DNA of 64,000 bases from an uncultured Comamonas sp. (GCA_947306475.1 CAMZGS010000004.1:186001-250000); one strand, 5' to 3'. Positions 38,186 through 47,709 are shown, counted from the stretch's first letter. Notes: a model not told the origin generated them from the sequence alone. A program made the numbers and translations.

Positions 38186-40003
38186 TTACAGCGTCGGCGC
38201 CTGCCCCACCAGTTGCGCCGGTATCCAGCCACGCAGGCTGTTCAGAAAGGCCCAGGCCTGTACGCGCGGCGCATCCTCCAGGTGGATGCGCGCTTCCTCC
38301 AGGCGCCCTTGCTGGAGCGCCAGCGCCCGCCCCACGCCGGGCAGCAGGCCACATTCCAGTGGTGGTGTCACCCAACGCCCATCCAGCAGGGCCGCGATGT
38401 TGCCGCGCGTGCATTCGGTGATTTCGCCAGCGGCGTTGTAGAGCAGGCTGTCAAAGACGCCGCTGCCCTCCTGCGGCGCCAGCGCCTCGTAGTGCGCGCG
38501 GCGCGTGGTCTTGAAACGCACAAATTCGCTGTGCGCCTGCGCCAGGGGTGCGCTGGCCCATTGCAGCAGCACCTGTTCAGGTGATGGCGGGCAGGCAAAG
38601 GCCTGTGCGGCCAGGCGCCCATCGGCATGCAGCAGCAGGCGCACGCGCCACAAACCCTCTGGGTGTTGCTGCGCCAAGGCATCCAGCGCGGCCTGCGCCG
38701 CCTTGCCATCCCAGGGGTAGGCAAAGTGCTGCGCCGCCTGGGCCATGCGCGCCAGATGCTGCGCGGCATGGCGCAGCTGGCCATTTTCCAGCGCCAGGGT
38801 TTCCAGAATCTCGAAGGGCTGGCTCACGCGCTCGACAAAGGCGCGCTTGGCCTGCCACTCGCGCCACTCACCGTCGGGCTGGGCATCGGCGGTGATGCCG
38901 CTGCCTATGCCGCAGCTCAATGTCTGAGCGCCGGCACCCTGCAGCACCAGGGTGCGAATCGGCACGTTGAAGGTGGCGCGGATGCCCCCGGCGCCGTCGC
39001 TGCGCACCACGCCCAGCGCGCCGCAGTACCAGCCGCGCGGCGCTGTCTCCAGCTGGGCAATGGCCTGCATGGCGCTGCGCTTGGGCGCCCCGGTGACCGA
39101 GCCACAGGGAAACAGCGCCTGCAGCACGCGCAACAGGCTGGTGCCCTGGGGCAGGCGCGCGTGCACGTCGGAAGTCATCTGCCAGACCGTGGGCAGCGAC
39201 TGCAGGGCAAACAGCTGCGGCACGCTGACGCTGCCCACCTCGGCGATCCGGCCCAGGTCGTTGCGCAGCAGATCGACAATCATCACGTTCTCGGCGCGCT
39301 CCTTGGCGCTGGCGCGCAGCTGCTGGGCCTGGGCCAGATCGTGGCAGGGGGTGGCGCCCCGGGCGGCGGTGCCCTTCATGGGGCGGGTGAGGATCTGGCC
39401 GCTGCCGCTGGCGGGCTGGTGCCAGTCGAAGAACAGCTCGGGCGAGGCGCTGAGCACGGCCTGCACCCCGCCCGCCTGCCCATCCCCCAATTCCAGATGC
39501 AGGCCATAGCCCCCCGGCTGGGCGCGCAGCAAGGCGGCAAACAGGGCCTGCCGGTCCACGGGCGCCGCGCTGCTACCGCGCTGCTGCTGGGTCAGGTTGA
39601 GCTGGTAGTACCGGCCCGCTGCGATGGCCTCGTGGATCTGCGCCAGGGTGGCGGCAAAGTCTGCCTGCGTCATGCCGTCCTGCCAATGCAAGCGCCCCTG
39701 CCACGGCGCAACCGCCTCGCTGGGCTCTGCCGGGGGCGTGCCGTACACGGCAAACCAGGCCAGCGGTCCGCCGGCGGCCTGGGTGGGCAGGTCGGCCCGC
39801 AGGGCGCTGGCCGCCTCATAGGTCAGCCCACCCACGCACCAGGCCCCCTGGCGCGCGGCCTGCTCCACCACCTGCAGCACCTGGACCAGCTGTGCGGCAT
39901 CGCGCGCCTGCAGGGTACGTTCCGGCCGGCCCCAGGCACCTTGCAACCTGGGGCTGTGCGGAATCAGGGGCTGGGCAAAGTCGATCTGTGCAGTGATATC
40001 CAT
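38186..40003 (-). CDS. pabB: Bifunctional aminodeoxychorismate synthase component I / 4-amino-4-deoxychorismate lyase
   Basis: A 605-residue fusion. The N-terminal two-thirds is a chorismate-binding domain (FFDWHQPASG, LTRPMKGTAARG, ENVMIVDLLRNDLGRIAEVGSV, LFPCGSVTGAPKRSAM, GWYCGALGV). The rest is a class IV aminotransferase-type lyase (FETLALENG-like start, RAHYEALAPQEGSGVFDSLLYNAAGEITECTRGNI). Together they convert chorismate to p-aminobenzoate for folate. The glutaminase PabA is not in the window. The ATG at 40003 starts MDITAQIDFA; an upstream in-frame start adds unconserved residues. Confidence 0.94.
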   Translation of the reverse strand: MDITAQIDFAQPLIPHSPRLQGAWGRPERTLQARDAAQLVQVLQVVEQAARQGAWCVGGLTYEAASALRADLPTQAAGGPLAWFAVYGTPPAEPSEAVAPWQGRLHWQDGMTQADFAATLAQIHEAIAAGRYYQLNLTQQQRGSSAAPVDRQALFAALLRAQPGGYGLHLELGDGQAGGVQAVLSASPELFFDWHQPASGSGQILTRPMKGTAARGATPCHDLAQAQQLRASAKERAENVMIVDLLRNDLGRIAEVGSVSVPQLFALQSLPTVWQMTSDVHARLPQGTSLLRVLQALFPCGSVTGAPKRSAMQAIAQLETAPRGWYCGALGVVRSDGAGGIRATFNVPIRTLVLQGAGAQTLSCGIGSGITADAQPDGEWREWQAKRAFVERVSQPFEILETLALENGQLRHAAQHLARMAQAAQHFAYPWDGKAAQAALDALAQQHPEGLWRVRLLLHADGRLAAQAFACPPSPEQVLLQWASAPLAQAHSEFVRFKTTRRAHYEALAPQEGSGVFDSLLYNAAGEITECTRGNIAALLDGRWVTPPLECGLLPGVGRALALQQGRLEEARIHLEDAPRVQAWAFLNSLRGWIPAQLVGQAPTL

Positions 40004-40106
40004 GGCTGAAAGAACGCAGACGGGTGCAGACAAAGGCCGCAAGCATAGCGTGCGGTCTGCGCGCCGGATATTTCAAGCAGAATCGGGCATCCTCCTTACT
40101 CTCACC

Positions 40107-40128
40107 TGCGCTGGCAGCTATCAAATTC
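40107..40128. repeat. Half copy of the dispersed repeat before the DTW gene
   Basis: TGCGCTGGCAGCTAT followed by CAAATTC is the outer arm of the repeat family without its partner arm. The start codon comes right after it. Confidence 0.45.
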
Positions 40129-40791
40129 ATGCAACGCCCCGTATGTCCCCTGTGCCTGCGCCCATGCTCGGCATGCTGGTGCGCGGCCGTGCGCCCGCAG
40201 GTGTGCAGCACCGAGCTGCTCATCCTGCAACACCCGCAGGAAGCCGGTCACGCCAAGAACACTGCACTGCTGTTGCAGCGCTGCCTGCCCGAGGCTGCCC
40301 GCATCGAAGTGGGTGAGCTCTGGGACAGTGCCACACTGGCGCACTGGCTGCATGGCGACGGCAAGCACAGTGCGCTGCTGTACCCGCCCAGTGCGCCCGA
40401 TCCACAACTGCCGCTGCAGCCGCCACCGCCCCTGCCCGGTGCCTGGCTGCACGAGCCTGCGCAATTGCGTCTGGTGGTGCTGGACGGTACCTGGCGCAAG
40501 AGCCGCAAGATGCTCTACACCAACCCGCTGCTGCAACAGCTGCCGCGCCTGGCGCTGCACACGGTGCCACCGGGGCGCTACCACATCCGCAAGGCACAGT
40601 TGCCCAACCAGCGCTCCACCTTTGAAGCCTGCGTGCTGGCCCTGGCGCAACTGGGTGCCCTCCAGCCGGCGCAGCAGCAGCAACTCGACCAGGCATTTGC
40701 CCATTGGTTGCACCTGCAGCCCCAGCCCGGCGGCTTTTTTGCTGCTTTGCAACAAAAGCGCACACATCCTGACACCACGGGATACACTTAA
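40129..40791 (+). CDS. DTW-domain tRNA-uridine aminocarboxypropyltransferase
   Basis: A 220-residue protein of the DTW family (TapT/YfiP type), which adds an aminocarboxypropyl group to a uridine in tRNA. Visible features are an N-terminal zinc-binding cysteine cluster (CPLCLRPCSACWC), LILQHPQEAGHAKNTALLL, LLYPP, the DTW-like motif VVLDGTWRKSRKML, and LPNQRSTFEACVLAL. The ATG at 40129 is directly preceded by a half copy of the dispersed repeat (GCGCTGGCAGCTAT). It is divergent from pabB. Confidence 0.88.
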   Translation: MQRPVCPLCLRPCSACWCAAVRPQVCSTELLILQHPQEAGHAKNTALLLQRCLPEAARIEVGELWDSATLAHWLHGDGKHSALLYPPSAPDPQLPLQPPPPLPGAWLHEPAQLRLVVLDGTWRKSRKMLYTNPLLQQLPRLALHTVPPGRYHIRKAQLPNQRSTFEACVLALAQLGALQPAQQQQLDQAFAHWLHLQPQPGGFFAALQQKRTHPDTTGYT

Positions 40792-40889
40792 CGAGAAGTG
40801 CATCCGTTCCTGCCCGCGCCCACCCTTGCCGAGCGCCGCAGCGTCCCACCCGATTCGTTCCTGTTCCTCACCTAAGGAGTGCGACGGCC

Positions 40890-42689
40890 ATGTCTGCCGA
40901 AACCAAGAAACACCTGCCCGCCACGGCCTTGCCCATCAGCGCCAGTAACCCTGATCCAGCCACCGCCACCCCGAACCCGGCCATCCGCAAGACGCCGCTG
41001 GACATCAAGGTACTGGCCGCGTTGGCGCGCGTGACCAATTCCATGTCGCCCATGTCGCTGGCGCTGGCTGGCATCGACTGGGCCGGGCACCTGGCCTTTG
41101 CCCCCGGCAAGCGCCTGGAACTGTTCAGCATGGGGGTCAGCCAATTGCAGAACCTGTGGCAGGAAGCTCTCAAGTTCGCGCCGCCGAGCGGAGATGCTGC
41201 CACCGGCACCAAGCCCGATCGCCGCTTTGCCGATCCTGCCTGGCAGCAATGGCCGTTCAACGTGGCCAGCCGCGCGTTCCAGGAGTCCGAAACCTGGTGG
41301 AAGGCTGCCACCACCGGACTGCCCGGCGTCTCGCGCCACCACGAGGACATGACCGGCTTCATGGCCCGCCAGTTTCTGGACATGCTGTCGCCCGGCAACT
41401 ACCCGCTGACCAATCCTGTGGTGCTCAAGCGCGCCATGGAAACCAACGGCACCAGCCTGCAGCGCGGCCTGCTCAACTTCATGGACGACCTGGGCCGCGC
41501 CAGCCAGGGCCTGCCGCCTGCGGGTACGGAAAACTTCGTGGTGGGCAAGAATATTGCCGCCACCCCCGGCAAGGTGGTGTACCGCAACCGCCTGATCGAG
41601 CTGATCCAGTACAGCCCCACCACCGACAAGGTGCAACCCGAGCCGGTGCTGATCGTGCCCGCCTGGATCATGAAGTACTACATCCTGGACCTGTCGCAGC
41701 ACAACTCGCTGATCAAATACCTGGTCGATCAGGGCCACACCGTGTTCTGCATCTCCTGGAAGAACCCTGGCGTGGACGAGGCTGCACTGAGCATGGACGA
41801 CTACCTGAGCCTGGGTGTGGAAGCCGCGCTGGATGCCATCAACTCCATCGTGCCCAAGCAGAAGGTGCATGCCGCTGGCTACTGCCTGGGTGGCACGCTG
41901 CTGTCGATTGCCAACGCCGCCATGGCACGCGACGGGCAGGATCGTCTGGCTTCCATGACGCTGTTCACCGCGCAGACCGACTTCACCGAACCCGGTCAAC
42001 TGGCCCTGTTCATTGACGACAGCCAGCTGGCCATGCTGGAAGCGCAGATGCGCGAGGTCGGCTACCTGAAGTCCGGACAGATGGTGGGCGCCTTCCAGCT
42101 GCTCAACTCCTACGACATGCTGTGGTCGCGCATGGTCAACGAATACCTGCTGGGCGAGCGTGGCGGCATGATCGACCTGATGGCCTGGAACGCCGACGCC
42201 ACGCGCATGCCCGCGCTGATGCACGCCCAGTACCTGCGCCGCCTGTTCCTGAACAACGACCTGGCCGGTGGCCGCTACCCCGTGCGCGGCAAGCCTGTGG
42301 TGATGGCCGATGTGCGCACCCCCATCTTCTGCGTGGCCACCTACACCGACCACGTGGCGCCCTGGCGCTCGGTGTACAAGCTGCACTACATGACGCCCGC
42401 TGAGCTGACCTTTGTGCTCACCAAGGGCGGACACAACGCCGGCATCGTCAGCGAGCCCGGCCGCAAGAACCGCCACTACCAGATCCTCAAGCGCGATGCT
42501 GGCGCCCAGTACCTCTCGCACGAGGACTGGCTGGCCACCGCCCCGCGCGAGGAAGGCTCGTGGTGGCCCGCCTGGAGCAAGTGGCTCAAGGAGCGCAGCA
42601 GCGGCCCTGCCGTCAATCCGCCCTCGATGGGCAGCAAGAGCTACCCCGCCCTGATGGACGCCCCCGGCGAATACGTGCTGGAGCGCTGA
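40890..42689 (+). CDS. phaC: Class I poly(3-hydroxyalkanoate) synthase
   Basis: A 599-residue polymerase that joins hydroxyacyl-CoA units into storage polyester. The lipase-like box GYCLGG holds catalytic Cys332, with Asp487 (TDHVAPW) and His515 (GGHNAG) completing the triad. Length and the N-terminal region (about 200 residues before the catalytic core, with NPFSM-like and LGRASQG segments) fit class I. AAGGAG upstream supports the start. phaA, phaB and phasin genes are not in the window; a terminator follows directly. Confidence 0.95.
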   Translation: MSAETKKHLPATALPISASNPDPATATPNPAIRKTPLDIKVLAALARVTNSMSPMSLALAGIDWAGHLAFAPGKRLELFSMGVSQLQNLWQEALKFAPPSGDAATGTKPDRRFADPAWQQWPFNVASRAFQESETWWKAATTGLPGVSRHHEDMTGFMARQFLDMLSPGNYPLTNPVVLKRAMETNGTSLQRGLLNFMDDLGRASQGLPPAGTENFVVGKNIAATPGKVVYRNRLIELIQYSPTTDKVQPEPVLIVPAWIMKYYILDLSQHNSLIKYLVDQGHTVFCISWKNPGVDEAALSMDDYLSLGVEAALDAINSIVPKQKVHAAGYCLGGTLLSIANAAMARDGQDRLASMTLFTAQTDFTEPGQLALFIDDSQLAMLEAQMREVGYLKSGQMVGAFQLLNSYDMLWSRMVNEYLLGERGGMIDLMAWNADATRMPALMHAQYLRRLFLNNDLAGGRYPVRGKPVVMADVRTPIFCVATYTDHVAPWRSVYKLHYMTPAELTFVLTKGGHNAGIVSEPGRKNRHYQILKRDAGAQYLSHEDWLATAPREEGSWWPAWSKWLKERSSGPAVNPPSMGSKSYPALMDAPGEYVLER

Positions 42690-42704
42690 CCCCCACCACA
42701 CACA

Positions 42705-42725
42705 CCCCGGCGCGCCGGGGTTTTT
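42705..42725 (+). terminator. Intrinsic terminator after phaC
   Basis: CCCCGGCG/CGCCGGGG is a perfect stem followed by TTTTT, 16 bases past the phaC stop. Confidence 0.88.
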
Positions 42726-42845
42726 CATGCGCGCGCGCCGGGTGCTGCCTGTGGCACTTTACCCTCGGGGTACAAAATCAGAGTGGACCAACCGGCCATG
42801 AAAAGATCGCAGAAAATGTGCGGACAAAAGCCCCTCAACCCTTGA

Positions 42846-42868
42846 TCCAGCAAGCGCTGGCAGCTATG
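42846..42868. repeat. Half copy of the dispersed repeat before lysA
   Basis: CCAGCAAGCGCTGGCAGCTAT is an outer-arm sequence of the family, including the same 14 bases (GCGCTGGCAGCTAT) seen before the DTW gene. The lysA start lies within ten bases. Confidence 0.45.
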
Positions 42869-42873
42869 GATAT

Positions 42874-44154
42874 ATGACCATGTCCCACATCCCCACCTCC
42901 TTCACCCCCGAACTGCTGCACACCCTGGCCGACCAGTACGGCACCCCGCTGTGGGTGTACGACGCGGCCACCATCCAAGAGCGCATTGCCCAGCTCAGCG
43001 CCTTCGATACCGTGCGCTTTGCGCAGAAGGCCTGCTCCAACATCCACATCCTGCGCCTGATGCGTGCCCATGGCGTGAAGGTCGATGCTGTCTCGCGCGG
43101 GGAAATCCTGCGTGCGCTGGCCGCGGGCTACCAGACCGGGCAAGCCGATCCCACGGCGCCTTCGGACATCGTCTTTACCGCCGACGTGCTGGACCACGAC
43201 ACACTGAGCGCCGTGGTTGAACACCGCGTGCCGGTGAATGCCGGCTCCATCGACATGCTGCACCAGCTGGGCATGCGCAGCCCCGGCCACCCGGTGTGGC
43301 TGCGCATCAACCCCGGCTTTGGCCACGGCCACAGCAACAAGACCAATACCGGCGGCGAGCACAGCAAGCACGGCATCTGGCACACCGACCTGCAGGCTGC
43401 CCTGCAGGCCGTTGCCGACAACAAGCTGCAACTGGTGGGCCTGCACATGCACATCGGCTCGGGCGTGGACTACGGCCACCTGGAACAGGTCTGTGGCGCC
43501 ATGGTCGATCTGGTCGCCGCCACGCACGCTGCCGGACACGATGTGCATGCCATCTCTGCCGGCGGTGGCCTGTCCATCCCCTACCGCGAAGGCGATGCCC
43601 GCATCGACACCACGCACTACTTCGGCCTGTGGGACGCTGCACGCCGCAAGGCGCAGGACATCGTCGGCCACCAGCTGCACCTGGAGCTGGAGCCAGGCCG
43701 CTTCCTGGTGGCCGAATCGGGCGTGCTGCTGGGCGAGGTGCGCGCCGTCAAGAACGCCGGGCACAACCACTTCGTGCTGGTCGATACCGGCTTCAATGAG
43801 CTGATGCGCCCGGCCATGTACGGCAGCTGGCACGGCATGCACATCCAGCGCCGTGGCCAGGGCGTGCTGCCCGCCGTGCGCGACACCGTGGTGGCCGGGC
43901 CGCTGTGCGAGTCGGGCGACGTCTTCACCCAGGGCGATGGTGGCGTGGTGCTGCCGCGCCCCCTGGGCGATGCGCAAGTGGGCGACCTGCTGGTCATCCA
44001 CAACACCGGCGCCTATGGCGCCAGCATGTCCAGCAACTACAACAGCCGCCCGCTGGCTGCTGAAGTGCTGGTGGAAGACGGGCAACCGCGCTTGATCCGC
44101 CGCCGTCAGACGGTGCAGGAGCTGCTGGCACTGGAGCAGGAGCTGGACTGCTAG
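42874..44154 (+). CDS. lysA: Diaminopimelate decarboxylase
   Basis: A 426-residue PLP enzyme catalysing the last step of lysine synthesis. The PLP lysine is Lys52 in RFAQKACSN. Other landmarks are GEILRALAAG, HMHIGSGVD, the glycine-rich AGGGLSIPY, EPGRFLVAESG, and the C-terminal GPLCESGDVF with the substrate-binding Cys. Two ATG codons (42874 and 42880) are possible and neither has a clear RBS, the leader being derived from a half repeat. ribD begins ten bases after the stop. Confidence 0.95.
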   Translation: MTMSHIPTSFTPELLHTLADQYGTPLWVYDAATIQERIAQLSAFDTVRFAQKACSNIHILRLMRAHGVKVDAVSRGEILRALAAGYQTGQADPTAPSDIVFTADVLDHDTLSAVVEHRVPVNAGSIDMLHQLGMRSPGHPVWLRINPGFGHGHSNKTNTGGEHSKHGIWHTDLQAALQAVADNKLQLVGLHMHIGSGVDYGHLEQVCGAMVDLVAATHAAGHDVHAISAGGGLSIPYREGDARIDTTHYFGLWDAARRKAQDIVGHQLHLELEPGRFLVAESGVLLGEVRAVKNAGHNHFVLVDTGFNELMRPAMYGSWHGMHIQRRGQGVLPAVRDTVVAGPLCESGDVFTQGDGGVVLPRPLGDAQVGDLLVIHNTGAYGASMSSNYNSRPLAAEVLVEDGQPRLIRRRQTVQELLALEQELDC

Positions 44155-44164
44155 CATTACGCGC

Positions 44165-45268
44165 ATGACTGAACATGCCGCCTTCATGCAACAGGCGCTT
44201 GAGCTGGCCGCTCAAGCGCTTTTTTTATCCAACCCCAACCCGCGCGTCGGCTGCGTGCTGGTCGCCCCGGACGGGCAGACCATCATCGGCCAGGGCTTCA
44301 CCCAGCAGGCCGGTGGCCCCCATGCCGAAATCATGGCCCTGCGCGATGCCGCCGCGCGCGGCCACAGCACGCAGGGCGCCACGGCCTATGTGACGCTGGA
44401 GCCCTGCTCGCACCACGGCCGCACCGGCCCGTGCTGTGATGCGCTCATCCAGGCGGGCATCACGCGCGTGGTCGGCGCCATCACCGACCCCAACCCCCAG
44501 GTGGCCGGGCAGGGCTTTGCGCGCCTGCGCGCTGCCGGGGTGGAAGTGATCGTCGGCCCCGGTGGCGAGGCCTCGCGCGAACTCAATATTGGTTTTTTCA
44601 GCCGCATGCAGCGCGGTCGCCCCTGGGTACGCCTGAAGGCCGCCTCCTCGCTGGATGGCGCCACCGCCCTGGGCAACGGCCAAAGCCAGTGGATCACCGG
44701 CCCCGAAGCGCGGGCCGATGGCCACACCTGGCGCGCCCGCGCCTGCGCCGTGCTCACCGGCATCGGCACCGTGCTGGCCGACGATCCGCAGCTCAACGTG
44801 CGTGCCATCACCACGCCGCGTCAGCCCTGGCCGGTGGTGGTGGACAGCCAATTGCGCACGCCCCCCAGTGCTGCTGTTTTGAAAGCTGGCAGCGCCTGCC
44901 ATATCTATACTTCAGCCATAAAACCTGCTGAAACCGAAGCACTGCAAGCGCAAGGCGCTACGGTTATTGCCAAACCTGCGGCCAATGGGCAGGTCGATCT
45001 GGCCGCCATGCTGCACGACCTGGGCCAGCGCGGCGTCAACGAACTGCATGTGGAAGCAGGCGCCACGCTCAACGGCGCGCTGCTGGCGCAAGGGCTGGTC
45101 GATGAGCTGCTGCTGTACCTGGCACCGAAATTGCTTGGTCAAGGCACCCGTGGCATGGCAGCCTGGGGGCCGCTGGAGCAACTGGACGAGGCCATTGCCC
45201 TGCAACTGCACAGCGTGACCCCGATTGGGGCAGACCTGCGCGTGCTGGCCCGCATCCAGACTGCGTGA
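44165..45268 (+). CDS. ribD: Bifunctional riboflavin deaminase/reductase RibD
   Basis: A 367-residue enzyme with an N-terminal deaminase domain (zinc site in GGPHAEIMAL and CSHHGRTGPC, residues about 1-145) and a C-terminal reductase domain (KAASSLDGATALGNGQSQWITG, LHVEAGATLNGALL). It carries out two early steps of riboflavin synthesis. Residues about 238-270 are encoded by DNA that resembles a copy of the dispersed repeat; the frame stays open through it. It follows lysA closely; other rib genes are not in the window. Confidence 0.94.
   Translation: MTEHAAFMQQALELAAQALFLSNPNPRVGCVLVAPDGQTIIGQGFTQQAGGPHAEIMALRDAAARGHSTQGATAYVTLEPCSHHGRTGPCCDALIQAGITRVVGAITDPNPQVAGQGFARLRAAGVEVIVGPGGEASRELNIGFFSRMQRGRPWVRLKAASSLDGATALGNGQSQWITGPEARADGHTWRARACAVLTGIGTVLADDPQLNVRAITTPRQPWPVVVDSQLRTPPSAAVLKAGSACHIYTSAIKPAETEALQAQGATVIAKPAANGQVDLAAMLHDLGQRGVNELHVEAGATLNGALLAQGLVDELLLYLAPKLLGQGTRGMAAWGPLEQLDEAIALQLHSVTPIGADLRVLARIQTA
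44877..44972. repeat. Repeat-like sequence in frame inside ribD (degenerate copy 6)
   Basis: TTTTGAAAGCTGGCAGCGCCTGCC at the left and GCACTGCAAGCGCAAGGCGCTACGG at the right resemble the outer arms. TACTTCAGCC and CTGCTGAAACC resemble the inner hairpin. AT content is higher than in the surrounding ribD. The match is imperfect, so insertion is an inference. Confidence 0.45.
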
Positions 45269-45281
45269 TGTGCTACGGAAA

Positions 45282-45309
45282 TTGACAGTCCCAGGGTTTT
45301 TTCTATCAG
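45282..45309 (+). promoter_or_regulatory. Candidate sigma-70 promoter for the ABC transporter operon
   Basis: A perfect TTGACA -35 at 45282-45287 is followed at 16 bases by TATCAG. It lies about 130 bases before the ATPase gene. Confidence 0.35.
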
Positions 45310-45439
45310 GGTTTTTATGTAATGGCATGGGGAACAACACAGTACATGACATCAATGCCGCGCTTGTATATGTTGCGCCCTGCCCCCCTCCCCTAGAGTG
45401 CAACACTGTGTTTGATCCCCCTTTGATGACCAGGACTCC

Positions 45440-46516
45440 ATGACCCACCACCCAGCCTTAGTGACTTTTCGGGGTGTACAGAAAACCTACGATGGCACCA
45501 GCTTGGTCGTACGCGACCTGAACCTGGAGATCCAGCGCGGCGAGTTCCTGTCGCTGCTGGGCCCTTCGGGCTCCGGCAAAACCACCACCTTGATGATGCT
45601 GGCCGGCTTTGAGTCGCCCACGGCAGGCGAGATCCTGCTGGGCGACACCCCCATCACCCGCACCCCGCCGCACAAACGCAACTTTGGCATGGTGTTCCAG
45701 AACTACGCCCTGTTTCCGCACATGACAGTGGCCGAGAACATCGCCTACCCGCTGCAGGTGCGCAAAACCCCCAAGGCCGAGCTGCAAGCCAAAGTGCAGC
45801 GTGCCCTGGAGATGGTGCAGATGGACAACCTCAGCGCCCGCTACCCGGCGCAGATGTCCGGTGGCCAGCAGCAGCGCGTGGCCCTGGCGCGGGCGCTGGT
45901 GTTCGATCCGCAACTGGTGCTGATGGACGAACCCCTGGGCGCACTGGACAAACAGCTGCGCGAGCACATGCAGATCGAGCTCAAGGCGCTGCACCGCCAG
46001 CTGGGCATCACCTTTGTGTACGTGACGCACGACCAATCCGAGGCCCTGACCATGTCCGACCGCGTGGCCGTCTTCAACGACGGGCGCATCCAGCAGATCG
46101 ACCGCGTCGAGCGCATGTACGAAACGCCGGCCAACCGCTTCGTGGCCAACTTCATCGGCGACAACACCGAGCTGCCCGCCCAGGTGCAGGCCCTCGATGG
46201 CGAGTACTGCCAGGTGCGCCTGCCCGGCGGCACGCTGCTGCGTGGCGTCAACGTCAATCAGGCCAAGATCGGCGACAGTGTGCACGGCAGCGTGCGCCCC
46301 GAGCGCATGCGCCTGGCCCAACCCGGCCAGGACAACTGCTTACCGGCCACGGTGATGGACGTGATGTACTTTGGCGACCACCTGCGCCTGCGCTGCATGG
46401 CAGAAGGCGACACCGAGCTCATGGTCAAGCTGCCGCTGCACATGGGCGACATCCCCACCCCGGGGCGCTCCGTCCAGCTGCACGCCCCGCAGGAATATCT
46501 GCGGATCTACCGTTAA
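45440..46516 (+). CDS. ABC importer ATPase, spermidine/putrescine (PotA) type
   Basis: A 358-residue ATP-binding subunit. Walker A is GPSGSGKTT, the Q-loop is VFQNYALFPH, the signature is MSGGQQQRVALARAL, and Walker B is LVLMDEPLGALD. A C-terminal TOBE regulatory domain occupies about 280-358. It belongs to the polyamine/opine/thiamine importer branch. It is first in a four-gene operon (ATPase, binding protein, two permeases) just upstream of hydantoinase genes, so the imported compound may be what those enzymes hydrolyse rather than a polyamine. Confidence 0.93.
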   Translation: MTHHPALVTFRGVQKTYDGTSLVVRDLNLEIQRGEFLSLLGPSGSGKTTTLMMLAGFESPTAGEILLGDTPITRTPPHKRNFGMVFQNYALFPHMTVAENIAYPLQVRKTPKAELQAKVQRALEMVQMDNLSARYPAQMSGGQQQRVALARALVFDPQLVLMDEPLGALDKQLREHMQIELKALHRQLGITFVYVTHDQSEALTMSDRVAVFNDGRIQQIDRVERMYETPANRFVANFIGDNTELPAQVQALDGEYCQVRLPGGTLLRGVNVNQAKIGDSVHGSVRPERMRLAQPGQDNCLPATVMDVMYFGDHLRLRCMAEGDTELMVKLPLHMGDIPTPGRSVQLHAPQEYLRIYR

Positions 46517-46545
46517 ACCCACCGCAACCACAAGGAGACAACACC

Positions 46546-47589
46546 ATGCAATACAAGAACATCCTGCGCCCTGCCCTGCTGGCCGCCGCCCTCGGCCTGG
46601 CCCTGCCGGCCATGGCCCAACAGGCCATCACCGTGGTCAACTTCGGCGGTGCCAACGGCATCGCCCAGAAGAAGGCCTATTTCGACGCCTACGAAAAGGC
46701 CACCGGCGGCAAGGTCACGCAGGTGGAATACAACGGCGAGCAGGCACGCATCAAGGCCATGGTGGAGGCCAAGAAAGTCACCTGGGACGTCGTGGAAGTG
46801 GAAGGCCCGGACATCAGCCGTGGCTGCGATGAGGGCCTGTTCGAGCGCATGGACTGGGACAAGCTGGGCAACAAGGCCGACTTCATGCCCGAGGCCGTGC
46901 ATGAGTGCGGTGTGGGCACCTTTGTCTGGTCCACCGTGCTGGCCTACGACGGCGACAAGCTCAAGACCCCGCCCCAGAACTGGGCCGACTTCTGGGACGT
47001 GAAGAAATACCCCGGCAAGCGCGGCCTGCGCAAGGGCGCGCGCTACAACCTGGAATTCGCCCTGATGGCCGATGGCGTGGCCCCCGGCGATGTGTACAAG
47101 GTGCTCAAGACCAAGGAAGGTGCCGACCGCGCCTTCAGGAAGCTCAGCGAACTCAAGCCCCACATCCAGTGGTGGGAAGCCGGCGCACTGCCGCCGCAGT
47201 TCCTGGTGGCTGGTGACGTGATCATGACCAGCGCCTTCAGCGGCCGCATCGACGCCGCCCAGCGCGAAGGCCAGAACCTGCAGATCGCCTGGAGCGGCAG
47301 CATCTACGACCTGGACTTCTGGGTCATGCCCAAGGGCGTGGCCAACAAGGAAGCGGCCATGAAGTTCATCGCCCTGGCCAGCAGCCCCGAAGCCCAGGCC
47401 GAGTACGCACGCAACATCTCCTACGGCCCGACCAACACCAAGGCCCTGAGCATGCTGGACGCCAAGGTGCTGGAGCAACTGCCCACCGCACCGGCCAACA
47501 GCAAGAACGCCCTGCTGTTCAACGCCGCCTTCTGGGCCGACCAGGGTGAGGCGCTGGAGAAGCGTTTCAGCGCCTGGGCCGCCCAGTAA
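46546..47589 (+). CDS. Periplasmic solute-binding protein, PotD-like
   Basis: A 347-residue extracellular binding protein (family 1, PotD/PotF branch). The signal peptide ends at LALPAMAQ (about residue 25), followed by AITVVNFGGANGIAQKKAYFDAYEKATGG. Further on are WDVVEVEGPDISRGCDEGLFERMDW and GDVIMTSAFSGRIDAAQREG, which line the ligand cleft in this family. AAGGAGA upstream of the ATG marks the start. It captures the substrate for the downstream permeases. Confidence 0.92.
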   Translation: MQYKNILRPALLAAALGLALPAMAQQAITVVNFGGANGIAQKKAYFDAYEKATGGKVTQVEYNGEQARIKAMVEAKKVTWDVVEVEGPDISRGCDEGLFERMDWDKLGNKADFMPEAVHECGVGTFVWSTVLAYDGDKLKTPPQNWADFWDVKKYPGKRGLRKGARYNLEFALMADGVAPGDVYKVLKTKEGADRAFRKLSELKPHIQWWEAGALPPQFLVAGDVIMTSAFSGRIDAAQREGQNLQIAWSGSIYDLDFWVMPKGVANKEAAMKFIALASSPEAQAEYARNISYGPTNTKALSMLDAKVLEQLPTAPANSKNALLFNAAFWADQGEALEKRFSAWAAQ

Positions 47590-47709
47590 TCCTGGCGACT
47601 TCCCGCAAACCTTGCACGGCTGCGCTGCGACAGCGCATGCCGTGGCAGGCGTACCCGCGCGGGCCGCGTGCCCGCGCGCCCTGACTTCTGATTTCTGGCT
47701 GGAATTTGC

